From Nansenia antarctica (Eukaryota; Chordata; Actinopteri; Argentiniformes; Microstomatidae), in contig OZ022344.1 of NCBI GenBank assembly GCA_963989245.1, positions 64,089,817 through 64,153,816 on the forward strand: a stretch of 64,000 nt of DNA, in the 5' to 3' direction. The notes under the pieces were generated by a model, which searched no databases, was not told the DNA's origin, and saw nothing but the letters and a program-made list of their open reading frames with translations. Positions 24,326 through 35,926 of the stretch are shown here, piece after piece. Each line of letters begins with the position of its first letter. Position 1 is the stretch's first letter. The position numbers were made by a program, and so were the translations under genes.

Positions 24326-27176
24326 GGGTTAAGTAGGCTGGACATTGACGGCAGTGGGAGTGGGAATTTCAAAACCAATAGGTTAAGAGGCGAAGAGGGA
24401 ATAGCTATTTTAAATCAAAGACTTGAGAGTAGCATGGTATGTACCCTTTGTCAGGCCTCTGTGCTTGTCTTTCAGCAGGCCACAGATGAGCTAATGAACT
24501 CTTGAGTACAAACTATCAGCAGCACACCTCAGGTCAGACAACCTCATGCCATGTGAGTTAGATAAGCCCCTGGACTTATCTCTGAAATGCTACAAGTTAT
24601 TTCTCCTCAATGGTAGAATGAATCAATAACACATTTCTAATACTCGGTGGAATTCGTCGTCTTCACTCCTGTCACCTGGTTTAAACTTGACGTGTGAATT
24701 AGCATGAACTAGGGGTTAACACCTTGTGTATAGCCCCCAGCCAATGAGACTCTCGGGCTATTTTAAGAGGTGCATTATGACCTCATCTTTCATGCGAGTG
24801 TTCTCAGAGCCGTATAGTGTCCAGCAACATCAGTCTAGACAGGGACAGAGGCCAGGAAATTGATAGAAAACAGGGTGAAAATATGACGCATTTTCGTGAC
24901 TATTGCTCTGGCAATATTAATGCACCATTGAGAATCCAAATGGCATGTCCTATTCGCTGATAACAATAAGATAACTTTATTTCATTATTTCTACTTAGTT
25001 TCATACTTATTTAAAATGTTCTGAATACATTGCATTGTGTGTCAGTATGTGGGTTATGAAAAAAAAGAGAAAGACTTCAGTTCAGGCTGCTATTGTTCAG
25101 GAGCTATTCGACAGCAGCGAGATCCCAATGTGAATTTGAACACTTCCTAACACACAGGCCTACGGCACAGATGTATTAAGATAAATAAATAATTGGTGAA
25201 TAATTGCAGACGTGTGTATTCCCCCGATAGAGGAGGTGCACTTTGGCTGATACTGTATCAGTTGATGCCAGTCAAAGAATCAGACAATATGTCTCCACCT
25301 CCACATTGACTTCCACAACTCTAATTCATTCAGACCGATCCAGTTCATTCCCATCTCTCTCCACTAATGTGTTCCGTGTGCTTTGAAAAGAGCACGCAGA
25401 TACAGCTTATTTTGCTGCTGTAATTCTGATTCTCTGGGATACCGGGTCTCTATGCTCAAATATGTTTTCAGTGTGATCAAACAGAGCACATGTTTATCTA
25501 CCCTGCCCTTACATGGCTGTGCTCCTTATGCCATTTTGCATAGCAATCCCTCCAAGCTATCCGCCACGGCACTCAGTCGCTAGCAACCACACCATCTCTA
25601 ATTCATAAAAGCCAAAAGGATCAATTCAAAATTCATGAACAATCTGTCCTGTTACAACCAGTGATTTCTGTGACTGTGGGGCAGTGACACCGCGTTGCAA
25701 CACAAAGGAAAGTTCTGCCTCCCCCCTGTACTCGCTGAGAGAAACAGAGAGAACACACATTACCAAAACCAGAGCAAAGGAGGGATTCAAACTCTTCCTT
25801 TAGGCTCTTTTCGATGACTTTCCTCTTCATACTGGCTTTTGTTTGAGTAAATCCGAGGAGCAAAACGGCAAAACAAAAGAGAGGAACAAATTACTGGCAG
25901 AGGCCTGTGAGCTCCTTGAAATCAATTCCCAGGGAAGGAAGGCAAGGAGAGAACAATAAGAGCCATGGTGATGGTTGTTTAGTTTGACTACAGCCGAGTC
26001 ATCTTTCCCTCCATATGCACCTCATCATGGAAAAGTTCATGCCGGGAATCTGCGTAAAACATTATTTAAGTCCTTGTCACTTTGGCGCGGGTAATTGAGA
26101 ATGGCCGCGGAGGGGTTATAAAACTTGTCAGTTTTCACATTCTCAGGGATTCTTCGGCCGTGACTGTGAGGAATCATTAGAGCAGGTCTCAAATTAGAGC
26201 AGTTTTCAACACTGACTTTAAGTAATGCACTATACTGACTGTTCTAACTGAAGTTACCCATAGACATAGAGAACACCCATCAGTTCACCACAGATAAGAA
26301 TGATTGATTTGTTGAGGTTTGTTGAGGAGGATTTAAAATGACGTTTTTCTAAATGGATGTCAATCAATTAGGCCTATATTTGCATGCATCCCTTATATCC
26401 ATACTCTATGGTCAGAATAGAAATGAACTCCTTATATGTTTCTACTTTCTACGCTTGAGAAATCATGAAATAAACATGAGCACATTCTTTAAACAATTTG
26501 TATACATGTGGTTCTTATAAACACAAACTCTAATCCCACATCCTAGACTTTCCTATACCAAGATCGTATTCTCTGTTGTGGTCCAATTTTCAGCAATGTT
26601 TAATCTTTTCCTAAACAGGTTTCAACTGGAAGAAGTACATAGAGCCTAATTGAATATTCCCTACTTACATAACTCATGGCACTCGTTGCTATTGATCAAT
26701 GGATGCTTCCGGAAACAATTCAACAGTTTAAATTGTCTAAATGTTAACAGATCTCTCAGGTTGCATGTGCAATTGTGTATTGACCAACTCTTTGGAGGCA
26801 GAGTGTGGTATTGCTTATTTTGGAGACAGCGGGAAAAAATTAGGTACATAATATCTTCCTTATTGCCATTCCCCTACATTGAACTCCTTGGGCAAATAAC
26901 TTCACTGGTCCTGATATATTGTGCTGACTTGCACCTTCTGAAAGCTTTTACTGTTATTAGAGGAGCATTTTGAAAATGGCCCCATCACTATTTCTCACTT
27001 CCTAGGAATCTTAATTAGAACCATTTATGGACACAAATACAAATGTTTTTACAGCAATCAGAGAGAGAGAGAGGGGGGGAGAGAAGGAAGGCCAACTCCA
27101 ATATCAGAATCACTATACAGTACATAACTAAAAGAAATTCAGAATTATTATACTTTGGATGTGAAATACAGTACAG

Positions 27177-27720
27177 GCCAAAAGTTTGGACACACCTTTT
27201 CATTCAATGCGTTTCCTTTATTTTCATGACTATTTGGTACATTGTAGATTCTCACTGAAGGCATCAAAACTAAGAATGAACACATAGGAATTATGTATTT
27301 AACAATAAAGTGTGAAATAACTCTAAATGTGTCTTATATTTTAGATTCCTCAAAGTAGCCACCCTTTGCTTTTTTGTTGTTAATAAAATATATATTAATA
27401 ATATTAAATATAATGTGTGTTAATAATAATATGTTATTATATATATATATATATTTAATATTATTATTATATATTTTATTAACAACAACCATTTTTTATT
27501 TTATTAACAACAAAAAAGCAAAGGGTGGCTACTTTGAGGAATCTAAAATCTAAGACATATTTAGAGTTGTTTCACACTTTTTTGTTAAGTACATCATTCC
27601 ACATGTGTTCATTCATAGTTCTGATGCCTTCAGTGAGAATCTACAATGTACCAAATAGTCATGAAAATAAAGGAAACACATTGAATGAGAAGGTGTGTCC
27701 AAACTTTTGGCCTGTACTGT
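27177..27720. mobile_element. Foldback Tc1-like element, 540 bp, with arms over 200 bp
   Basis: The ends are TA|CAGTACAGGCCAAAAG and CTTTTGGCCTGTACTG|TA, flanked by the TA expected for Tc1/mariner. The arms stay complementary for more than 200 bp, through TGGACACACCTT, TTTATTTTCATGAC and AGTAGCCACCCTTTGC. They meet at an AT-rich centre near 27390-27490. There is no transposase. The terminal sequence resembles fish Tc1 termini that I recall. Confidence 0.88.
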
Positions 27721-28533
27721 ACAACAAAACTAAATATGACATTGACAACTTTTTATTTATTTAAATAACGTACAACCATACATATTATATCGAATATATC
27801 ATTCATTTGGCTGCTACATTTCTACTTTTTGGAAATGTTCGGGATTGATTGTCTCCCATTGCCATCTAGTGGAGAAAGAGATGATCCTCGGTGAAATTGG
27901 AGTTCAACCGAACTACATGGATTTCATTGGACCCTTCGATTTAGATCGACATGCGTTTTACCATCCAATCAGATACAGTCAATGGGGCGGGACTTCCCAA
28001 GAACGTAAACAGGAAGATAACCAGCATAGTGGACATGATTAACTTTTACAAATGAATATACCCCTACTAACGCGATAAAACGGTTGTTTACTGTACGATT
28101 TAACAGTCGATTGCTTACGATTGTTTTATATAGATTATCAAAATGATGATTTAACAATATCTTTGTTATTCGCTTGGAATGGGTACAGCATGGCGCTGGT
28201 CATAATTATGTTGACATGAATCAGCTGACCAGCTAACGAGCTAAACAAGGCTACTAAGCTACCAAGTAAGATTAGCAAAGTGCACCGCTTTACATGTGCA
28301 TTATTTTGGAAAATGTCACTGCCAGTACCTACAGCAATGCATTCTAAAATACATCTGAAACCGGCTGCTTTGGTTTAGTTTCTGGAAAGTTGGCTACTTG
28401 CTCGAAGCAGCTGACCACTCTTAGCTGTGACTAGCTCGCTAGCTAACGTTTGATTTGTGATTAAGCACAAGTGGATGTATCAAGCTGGCCATTCATTTTT
28501 GGTGGCTAGCTGAACGTACCTGTGTCAAAGAAG

Positions 28534-31500
28534 ATGCCTTGTACTTGTGGGAACTGGAGGAGATGGATTCGCCCTCTGGTCGTGTTGTTGTACATCTTGC
28601 TGCTCCTTGTAGTCCTTCCCCTGTGCATCTGGGAACTACAGAAATCTGGGGTCAGTTGATTTACACCACCTGATTATTTAGTTACCAATTGATTGGTACT
28701 GTGATCGTTAATTCATTGATATTGATTGTCCAGGGTTTATTTGGATGTTTGATGTTAACCACGACTAGTTGACTTTAGACATGTCTGTCCTCCATACCTT
28801 TCAGGTTGGTACTCACAACAAAGCATGGTTCATAGCTGGGGTGTTTGTGTTCATGACCATACCCATATCACTATGGGGCATCCTGCAGCATCTCGTCAAC
28901 TACACCCAGCCTGAGCTCCAGAAGCCCATCATCAGGTGAGATAGCCCTCCATCATATTGGAACTGAAAGAGGACTGCTGTGGCTCAGCCGGTGGAGCTGG
29001 TGTCTAATGATCACATGGTCGGCAGCTGGCAGCTGAACCCCTAATTGCTCCGGGGTCGCCTTCAATGGCTCTGACCCCTTGCCTAGAGCATTAATACATT
29101 TTGTTGCTTGAAAACCGTATTTTTGTCGTTTGTTATGAAGTACGTGTATGTGTGGTATAACAGCCTACTGTACCTGACTGTCACATTTTTTCCCTTTCTA
29201 TTGCAGGATATTGTGGATGGTTCCGATTTACAGTTTGGACAGTGTAAGTTGTTCGCTCTGTATGCCATCCTTGGTTCATTGTCATGATGTCAACACGTGT
29301 ACATGCAGGTTTGACAAACAGACTTACAGCGACGAGCACATGACACAAAGTACTTGAATTTGTTTTGCACCAAATTCTCTAGCAATTAGAAGCTTGAGGT
29401 TTGCTCTCACAAGATTCTCATTAGCCCCACCTTCCAAAGATTCAGCGAGGACGGAGGTTAAACGAAAAACATTGATAGTCAGTATTCAGAATTCACATAC
29501 AATGAGTCATCTCACTGATGCGATTACTTTATGAAATCAATGCACCACAATCATCACCAATATCTCTCTCTCTCTGTCTCTCTCTCTCTCCCTCTTTCCT
29601 TTTCCCTCCTTCCATCCCGCTCCATTTCCATCCTTCTCCTGCAGTGGATTGCGTTGAAGTACCCCAGCATTGCCATCTACGTGGACACCTGTAGGGAGTG
29701 CTATGAGGCCTACGTCATATACAACTTCATGATCTTCCTGCTTAACTACCTGGGCAACCAGTACCCCAGCCTGGTGCTGATGCTGGAGGTCCAAGACCAG
29801 CAGAGACACCTGCCCCCCCTCTGCTGCTGCCCGCCATGGCCCATGGGAGAGTGAGTCTCTGGTCTTTGTAGTTCTTTTCTCATGTGCAGGCCTTTTTTGT
29901 CCTTCCAGTGTGCATATAGGCATATGTGGTCTGTATAGATAATAATAATTATAATGCCTTTTTTTGTATGTTTTGTTTTGTTTAATGTATTGCTGTTTGT
30001 AAGTGCTTAATGTTGTGTGGCCTGTAATTGTCCTGTGGCTTCTATGTGCTTGAAATGTCGCTGCCCCCATAAGTGTGTATGTGGTGTTTGTTGTAGCCCC
30101 TTCAATCACCTCAGCTTGCTTACGTGTGTTTTTTGTCAAGTGTGATGTTGGGGTACCTTGTCTCAGCCACGTGTTCTTAGAATATTTAAATGTTTTATTT
30201 TAACTAATGATGTTACTTTTCAGGATGCCATGTTGCAACTGGCCGGGGACTTCAGCTGAAAATTAGCCGACTAGGCTAACGCTGCCTTTTTTACTGTATT
30301 TTATATGGTTCATGTATTTGGATTGTCCTCGATATAATAAACTAATAAACTAAACCTAAACTAAAATAGGCCTAGGTGATAGACTTCTAGGCCTATAGCC
30401 CTATTCGGACGGGATTAGTATTATCTGGGGGCCTCCGGTAATTTGTAATAATTACGGAAGTCGTCTGTGTTTTTAATCCTGTGCGAATCGGCCATGTCTG
30501 TAAAAATGTATGTCACATGATCGAGAACTAACCAATGCCTGTTGTGCTTGTTGTTCATAAAGCGGATGGTAGCTACATAGAGCCATGATATCATATCCAG
30601 GGGAATGTCAGTAAATTCGAGTGAAACACAGACTTCGCTTATCCACGGCGGATGCGCCACATGACACACAGACGTCGGGGGGGGTCATTTCTAAATGACA
30701 TGAGGTCCCCAGATAATACTACTCCTGTCCGAATAGGGTTTTAGTTGTTGTTGTTTTCCGCCAGATGTTGTGAATAGATATCGTAGGATAACTAACTATA
30801 ATAAAATAAAGGTGTTTGGCTGCTGTTTAGTCTCCCTCAGTCCTCGCCAGCTCCAAATGGGCCCCAGTCAGGCAAGCGTAGATTATGTTAGCATGTCTGC
30901 CTGTAATCGATTAAGACCAGAGAGGGTTTTTACAAGTGGAACAGCATGTTTTTATTAGTGGAAGAATGCACTTGCTTTAAGAACAACAGCATTAGTAGAT
31001 CTGTTTACTCTGCATATTTAAATGCTGTGTCGTTGGAAAATCTAGCCACACACATTCCGCAATGGCTGTGCATGGATGGTATTGATCTTGCGCAAAGCAA
31101 AGCATGTCATTTTGTCTTCTGTTTTCAAGAAAATATACTTGTTTTTGCAACATTACTACTTACTTGACATTTAAAGACGTACGTTTATTTACGCCCTATT
31201 TTTTTGATTGCAGGGTGTTGCTACAGAGGTGCAAGCTGGGAGTTTTGCAGTACACAGTCGTGAGACCGGTCACAACAGTTATTGCCTTGTAAGAACGTTG
31301 CACCTGATTATCGTTACTGTAACTGTCACTACCGTACAAAGTATTACTTTTTGGGGGAGGGTTCTTGACAAGCCCTACAGGGATTCTTAACCTCCCCAGC
31401 ACAATTTGCCTTTTCTTTTAATGTTGTCTTTCACTTGCTATTGTGTACCTAAACAATAAAGAAATATGTAGTGTGTTGATGCACCACATAACTGGAGTTA

Positions 31501-31818
31501 CTATTGTGTCATTTACATTATATCTGTCCTCTAGGATATGTGAGCTCTGTGGAGTATATGATGAAGGCAACTTCAGCTCCAAAAACGCGTGGACATACCT
31601 GGTGATCTTCAACAATATATCCCAACTGGTATGTGTGTCTTTTTTCCCCACAATTCTCATCATTTCCACACAAGCACCAGGTCACCTTTCCATCATCAAA
31701 CTAATTAATTCAATGTATGTTAGATATGGAGAGAATGTATCGTACAGGTCGGTAAGCGCACCTACAGCAGAGAGCATCGAGAGACCCTTATCTGTTCTTT
31801 CTTTCATTCATTATTTTA

Positions 31819-31863
<45 letters not shown>

Positions 31864-32495
31864 CCAGTTTGCTATGTATTGCCTGGTGCTGTTCTACAAG
31901 GCCCTGAGGGAGGAGCTGAGCCCCATCAGGCCGGTGGGAAAGTTCCTGTGTGTCAAAATGGTCGTGTTCGTCTCCTTTTGGTTAGTCTGGCTGCCTTAAA
32001 GGAGCTATACATTAAATCTGGTTCCCCGGTGGCCACAAGTTGAAATTGCAATTACAATGAGCTTTGGTTCCACGAGGCATTGGTGCTAGCTAGCTCCCAA
32101 TCAGCTACCCAGACCATTGAGATAAGATGGGGGGGGGGGTGGAGACGCAGTGGGCTATGTTGCTTATACCACCCAGAGATTGACTGGTTGTAATGTGTAT
32201 TGTCTCAATGCTAATGTAAATTATGCTAATAATGATTGTGTAAATTACAAACAGACATCTCAAAGCTTTTTACACACAAAAAAAGAAGTAAAAGCTTTGT
32301 TCACCATTATCTTAATTGCCACTCGTTTATATTGCATTAGCCTAATTTTGGCTGCCAATGCTATTTGTTATGTAACTATTATTTCCAGAATTGCATGTGT
32401 AGAACTTGTTTTATAAAGTATGCAGGAGGTCTGTGTTATGCACAGTAATTGACTAATGCGTTCCCTGTGTTGGCTGCTGTGTGGTGGATTGATTA

Positions 32496-32538
<43 letters not shown>

Positions 32539-33844
32539 CCTCCCTCCCTCTCTCACTCCCTCCCTCTCTCAGGCAAGCTGCGTTCATTGCCTTCCTGGTG
32601 AAGGTGGGGGTGATATCAGAGAGGCACACCTGGGACTGGGACAGTGTGGAGGCCGTAGCTACAGGCTTACAGGTACAGCTTACGTAACAACCATACAATA
32701 CCCCTACTGTGCAGCTCTATAGGACACAGTGATACGCCGCTTGTAAGCGTAGTGTATGCTGAATGTCTACAGCGTGTATACACTCTGGCTGTGCTGTCCA
32801 TGGCTGCGTTCCAAAATGCGTTCTTGCACTTTATCAAGAGCATACTATGCATAATTATACCCTAATCGATGGTTAAAATGGGTGTATAATTCAACTTCCT
32901 TCCCCACGTTGTCAGGACTGTCAAGCCCCCCCCCCACATACACACATACACATACACATACAGATAGAGCTGTAACCCTCCTCCCTCTCTCCAGGACTTC
33001 ATCATCTGTATAGAGATGTTCCTGGCGGCCATTGCCCACCACTTCAGCTTCACCTACAAGCCCTACATCGTGGAGGCGGAAGAGGGCTCCTGCTTCGACA
33101 GCTTCCTGGCTATGTGGGACATCTCTGACGTCCGGGCAGACATCTCGGAGCAAGTGCGCAACGTCGGTGAGTCCTGTCTGTCTGGCGCAACTCCTATCTG
33201 AAGGGTAGGAGGCACTGGGATAGAGATTTGTTTGGTATTGTCGTGCCTTTTTGTTAGGAGAAATGAAAAGGCACCAAGAGTGCAGTGGTCCGAAACTTGG
33301 TTTGAGCAAGTCTTTGTCTCTGACTTTGTCTCTAACTTTGATGGTTTGGTATGTCCTGTCTATTTCAGGTATGTCAGGGGGAGGTAGAAATCACACAAGA
33401 TGTGGGTTTTGTGATCATTCCTCATTTCGTTCCATGCGTTACAATGAGCCTGTCCTCCGATTTCTACCTCCGCCAGCCGTCTTATCTATTGGCCTTCCCT
33501 CCCTCCCTCCCTCACACTGCTCTCCCTCTCTCACAGGGAGAACGGTTATGGGCCGCACCCGGAAGAACTACTTTGGCGAGGAGCAGGAGGACAGCGAGCG
33601 CTCGGGCCTGCTCTCTGCAGGGTCCCAGGACCCCATCGTCACAGAGACCCTGTCCGTACCGGCGTCCCCCAAGGGTCGCTACCAGGGCCTGGGGCAAACC
33701 CTGACCCCCCACTCCCTGTCCGCCCCGGCGGGGCTCAGCTCCGCCCCCTGGGACGACGAGGAAGAGGAAGCGGAGGCGAGACCCGACCCGGAGGCCGGGA
33801 ACGCCCCGGAGCCGTCAGACTCGGACCTTATCGTCATCACCTAG
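28534..33844 (+). CDS. tmem184c: Transmembrane protein 184C (ten coding exons)
   Basis: Multi-pass membrane protein of the TMEM184/organic-solute-transporter-alpha-like family; its molecular role is not well established. Coding exons: 28534-28650, 28805-28935, 29207-29243, 29645-29850, 31214-31288, 31535-31628, 31868-31980, 32573-32672, 32995-33166 and 33537-33844. All are GT-AG and in phase, giving 450 aa (human about 438). The N-terminus MPCTCGNWRRWIRPL matches mammalian TMEM184C. A hydrophobic segment lies at about 14-33 and a second at about 46-70. Conserved VDTCRECYEAYVIYNFM and the CCCPPW motif (C155-C157) follow. Near the end of the membrane domain is ISLWG-type to EEGSCFDSFLAMWD sequence. 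The cytoplasmic tail from residue 349 is Ser/Pro-rich and acidic and is the least conserved part. It is convergent with prmt9. Confidence 0.96.
29563..29640. repeat. CT-rich tract before tmem184c exon 4
   Basis: CT repeats decay into a pyrimidine-rich stretch ending CCTTCTCCTGCAG at 29644. It serves as the exon 4 acceptor tract. Confidence 0.8.
30399..30738. mobile_element. MITE with CCCTATTCGGACGGG termini in tmem184c intron 4
   Basis: The left end CCCTATTCGGACGGGATTAG is mirrored by a right end whose minus strand reads CCCTATTCGGACAGGAGTAG. The inverted repeat extends through TATTATCTGGGG. It is 340 bp with no open frame. Flanks show no clear target duplication, so the superfamily is open. 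Confidence 0.8.
31823..31862. repeat. (CT)n forming the tmem184c exon 7 acceptor tract
   Basis: About 20 CT units run directly into CCCCCAG at 31861-31867. Confidence 0.9.
32501..32570. repeat. (CT)n/(CCCT)n forming the tmem184c exon 8 acceptor tract
   Basis: CT repeats with CCCT variants end at TCTCAG (32567-32572), immediately before the exon. Confidence 0.9.
33370..33480. mobile_element. Palindromic MITE copy in tmem184c intron 9
   Basis: GGGGAGGTAGAAATC at the left and GATTTCTACCTCCGCC at the right form the arms, with TTCCATGCGTTACAATGAGC between. Same family as the ednra intron copies. It ends about 55 bp before the last tmem184c exon. Confidence 0.7.
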
Positions 33845-35516
33845 CTTAGCATCATCAGCTAGCCTGTAGAGGAGACTCTGAATGCACGTCAGACCAACAC
33901 ACACGGTCGGGTTAGGAACCAAGTATGGCCTCGACGTGTTTCCCCTCCAGACCGTATTTTACTGACACACATGACCAAAGCCCCGCAGCCTGCTCTCATC
34001 GGTCAGGAACGACGACTCCTCCCGTCCTCTCCTCCGGCCTGCCCTCCGTCCTGCAGGACGCGAGTGGAGGGACGGAGGAGAGGACGCGAGGGGCCGTGCT
34101 CCTGACAGCTGAGAAAAGGTTGAAGAGGACCCAAGGAAATCAAAAAAGCACATATTGATGGAGCAATATTCTACTCATTCGTCCAATAAGGCCGCTGCAG
34201 ATGGACCTCTCTGTTGATGATGGTTCTAAGAATGTCCATAAAGGTCACTTTAGGGACATGTTATTGTGTTGCTGAATTGTTCTACAGAGTCATTTTATGT
34301 TAAGAGTACTGTTTAAATTAAGTACAAGAGCTCGATGCTTTGTTTTAGTGTAACCTTGGACCAGGTTCACAGACACGGTTTAAGCCTAGTCCTAGACTAA
34401 AAAGCATCCTCAATGGAAATCTTCCATTGCAAGTGTGTTAATCCTGGACAAGGCTTAAGCCATCTGTACAAAGGCAAAGGCCTTTGGTTTTGTCAGTATT
34501 CTTCTGTTATATTCTGTGACAGCACCTGGGTGATGCTCCATCACTGTAAAATCACAAGTCATGTATCCCAAGGGTTTTTAGCTGTTGCTACGTTGAAAGC
34601 ATTATTTGTAACTTTTAAACTGATACTAACAGTATGTAAGCTGTTGGTTTGCACATACTATACTAGACGAAACATACTATCCTAGTGAAACAGCCTTGGA
34701 CCAGCACATGCTAGACTGTGGTCCTCATCCTCTGGTAGGGAATGCTTTTCAGCATGATGCTCTTTCACTCTGGCATTGGGTCTTAACAGCACAGAGGTTG
34801 TAGTCTCTGGTCGAATCTCAAAAGGTCTTTCCTTGATTTTCTTCTCGTCACCTTCTCGAAATGCATGGGAGAAGCTTTGAAGGGAAGAAGCCCCAGACCA
34901 TCACATCCAAGTTGTTTTGAGGAGGATAGGAGAGAGAAGTCAAGGAAATACTTTTTGAGGTTCGGCCTTTCGTAGTCTTTTCAGATGCCTTGTTCTTCTG
35001 TGTGCCGTGGGCCTAGGGTATACGCACTCTAGCGCCGTTCACTCATCTCACTTGTCCGACTCTCACGTGTCAAGATGAACTGAAGTTATGCGTCCATTGT
35101 TTTCCATTTCCATGTTGCGTACATATAATCCTAATGTCAGACTACTTGTATTGATCAACCAAATGTTTTTATTTTGCCCATGTGTATAATAATTGTGGAC
35201 TCCCAGCTTTAAACTGACATATCTACTGGCTGTTCAGGGATTAATATGGTCCATTGAGGGCACAGAATGGGATGGATGTCGGCCTTTGATTATTGTTTTA
35301 TTCTGTGTGTCTCCATTGGCTTGTAGGATTCATACCAGGAATACGTATCAACTGTGTGTGTGTGTGTGTGTGTGCAGCTGCTGTATGTGGCATCGCCTTA
35401 CCTGACAATGTTTGTCACAAAAACATTAAACTTCAAATGGGAGTACATCTAGAGTTCCAGCGCCTTGGTCATTGACAGTTCAACTCACGACCCCAACCAT
35501 TCATCCATTTAATAAA
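33845..35516 (+). other. tmem184c: Probable 3' UTR of tmem184c
   Basis: Non-coding sequence after the TAG at 33842-33844. Candidate signals are ATTAAA at 35425-35430 and AATAAA at 35511-35516. A diverged palindromic repeat related to the one at 20817 lies at about 34362-34462 (GGTTTAAGCCTAGTC and GGCTTAAGCC). The end is inferred. Confidence 0.5.
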
Positions 35517-35926
35517 ATAAGGAATTGTCACATAAATGCTGATATTGAAACAAACATCCCATTTTTTAAAAAACATATTTTCAAAGACTGCAGCCATAAT
35601 CAAGGAACATATCATTCAAGAACAGAACTATGATACAGGTACCAACAAAACATGTGATGCGTTGTCGAACACACAATAAACATCAACAAATACTGCAGAT
35701 CAGACCGCGAGGTCCATGGCTGTATAGACCCTGTGGGCCACTCAAAGCATTCAAAGCACCAGACCCCTGACTTTTATACTTGTACAGCATACCGTTCTGG
35801 AGTTTAAACCGTTGTAGAATCACTGTTTGCCAGGCCTACACTCCTCCCCGTGATAGGTTACAGAGTTGACCCTCTCACAGAGTCAACAGTCAGCACCGAA
35901 ACCCATCCTTTTCACACACCGTGACG

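Larger units (their letters stand above)
22051..28200. other. Intergenic region between ednra and tmem184c
   Basis: No coding exon is recognisable. It holds a GA microsatellite (23029-23127), two MITEs (23402-23604 and about 24128-24325) and the foldback Tc1 derivative (27177-27720). The stretch from about 24500 to 27000 is mostly unique sequence. It could include conserved noncoding elements, but that cannot be judged from one genome. Confidence 0.55.
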
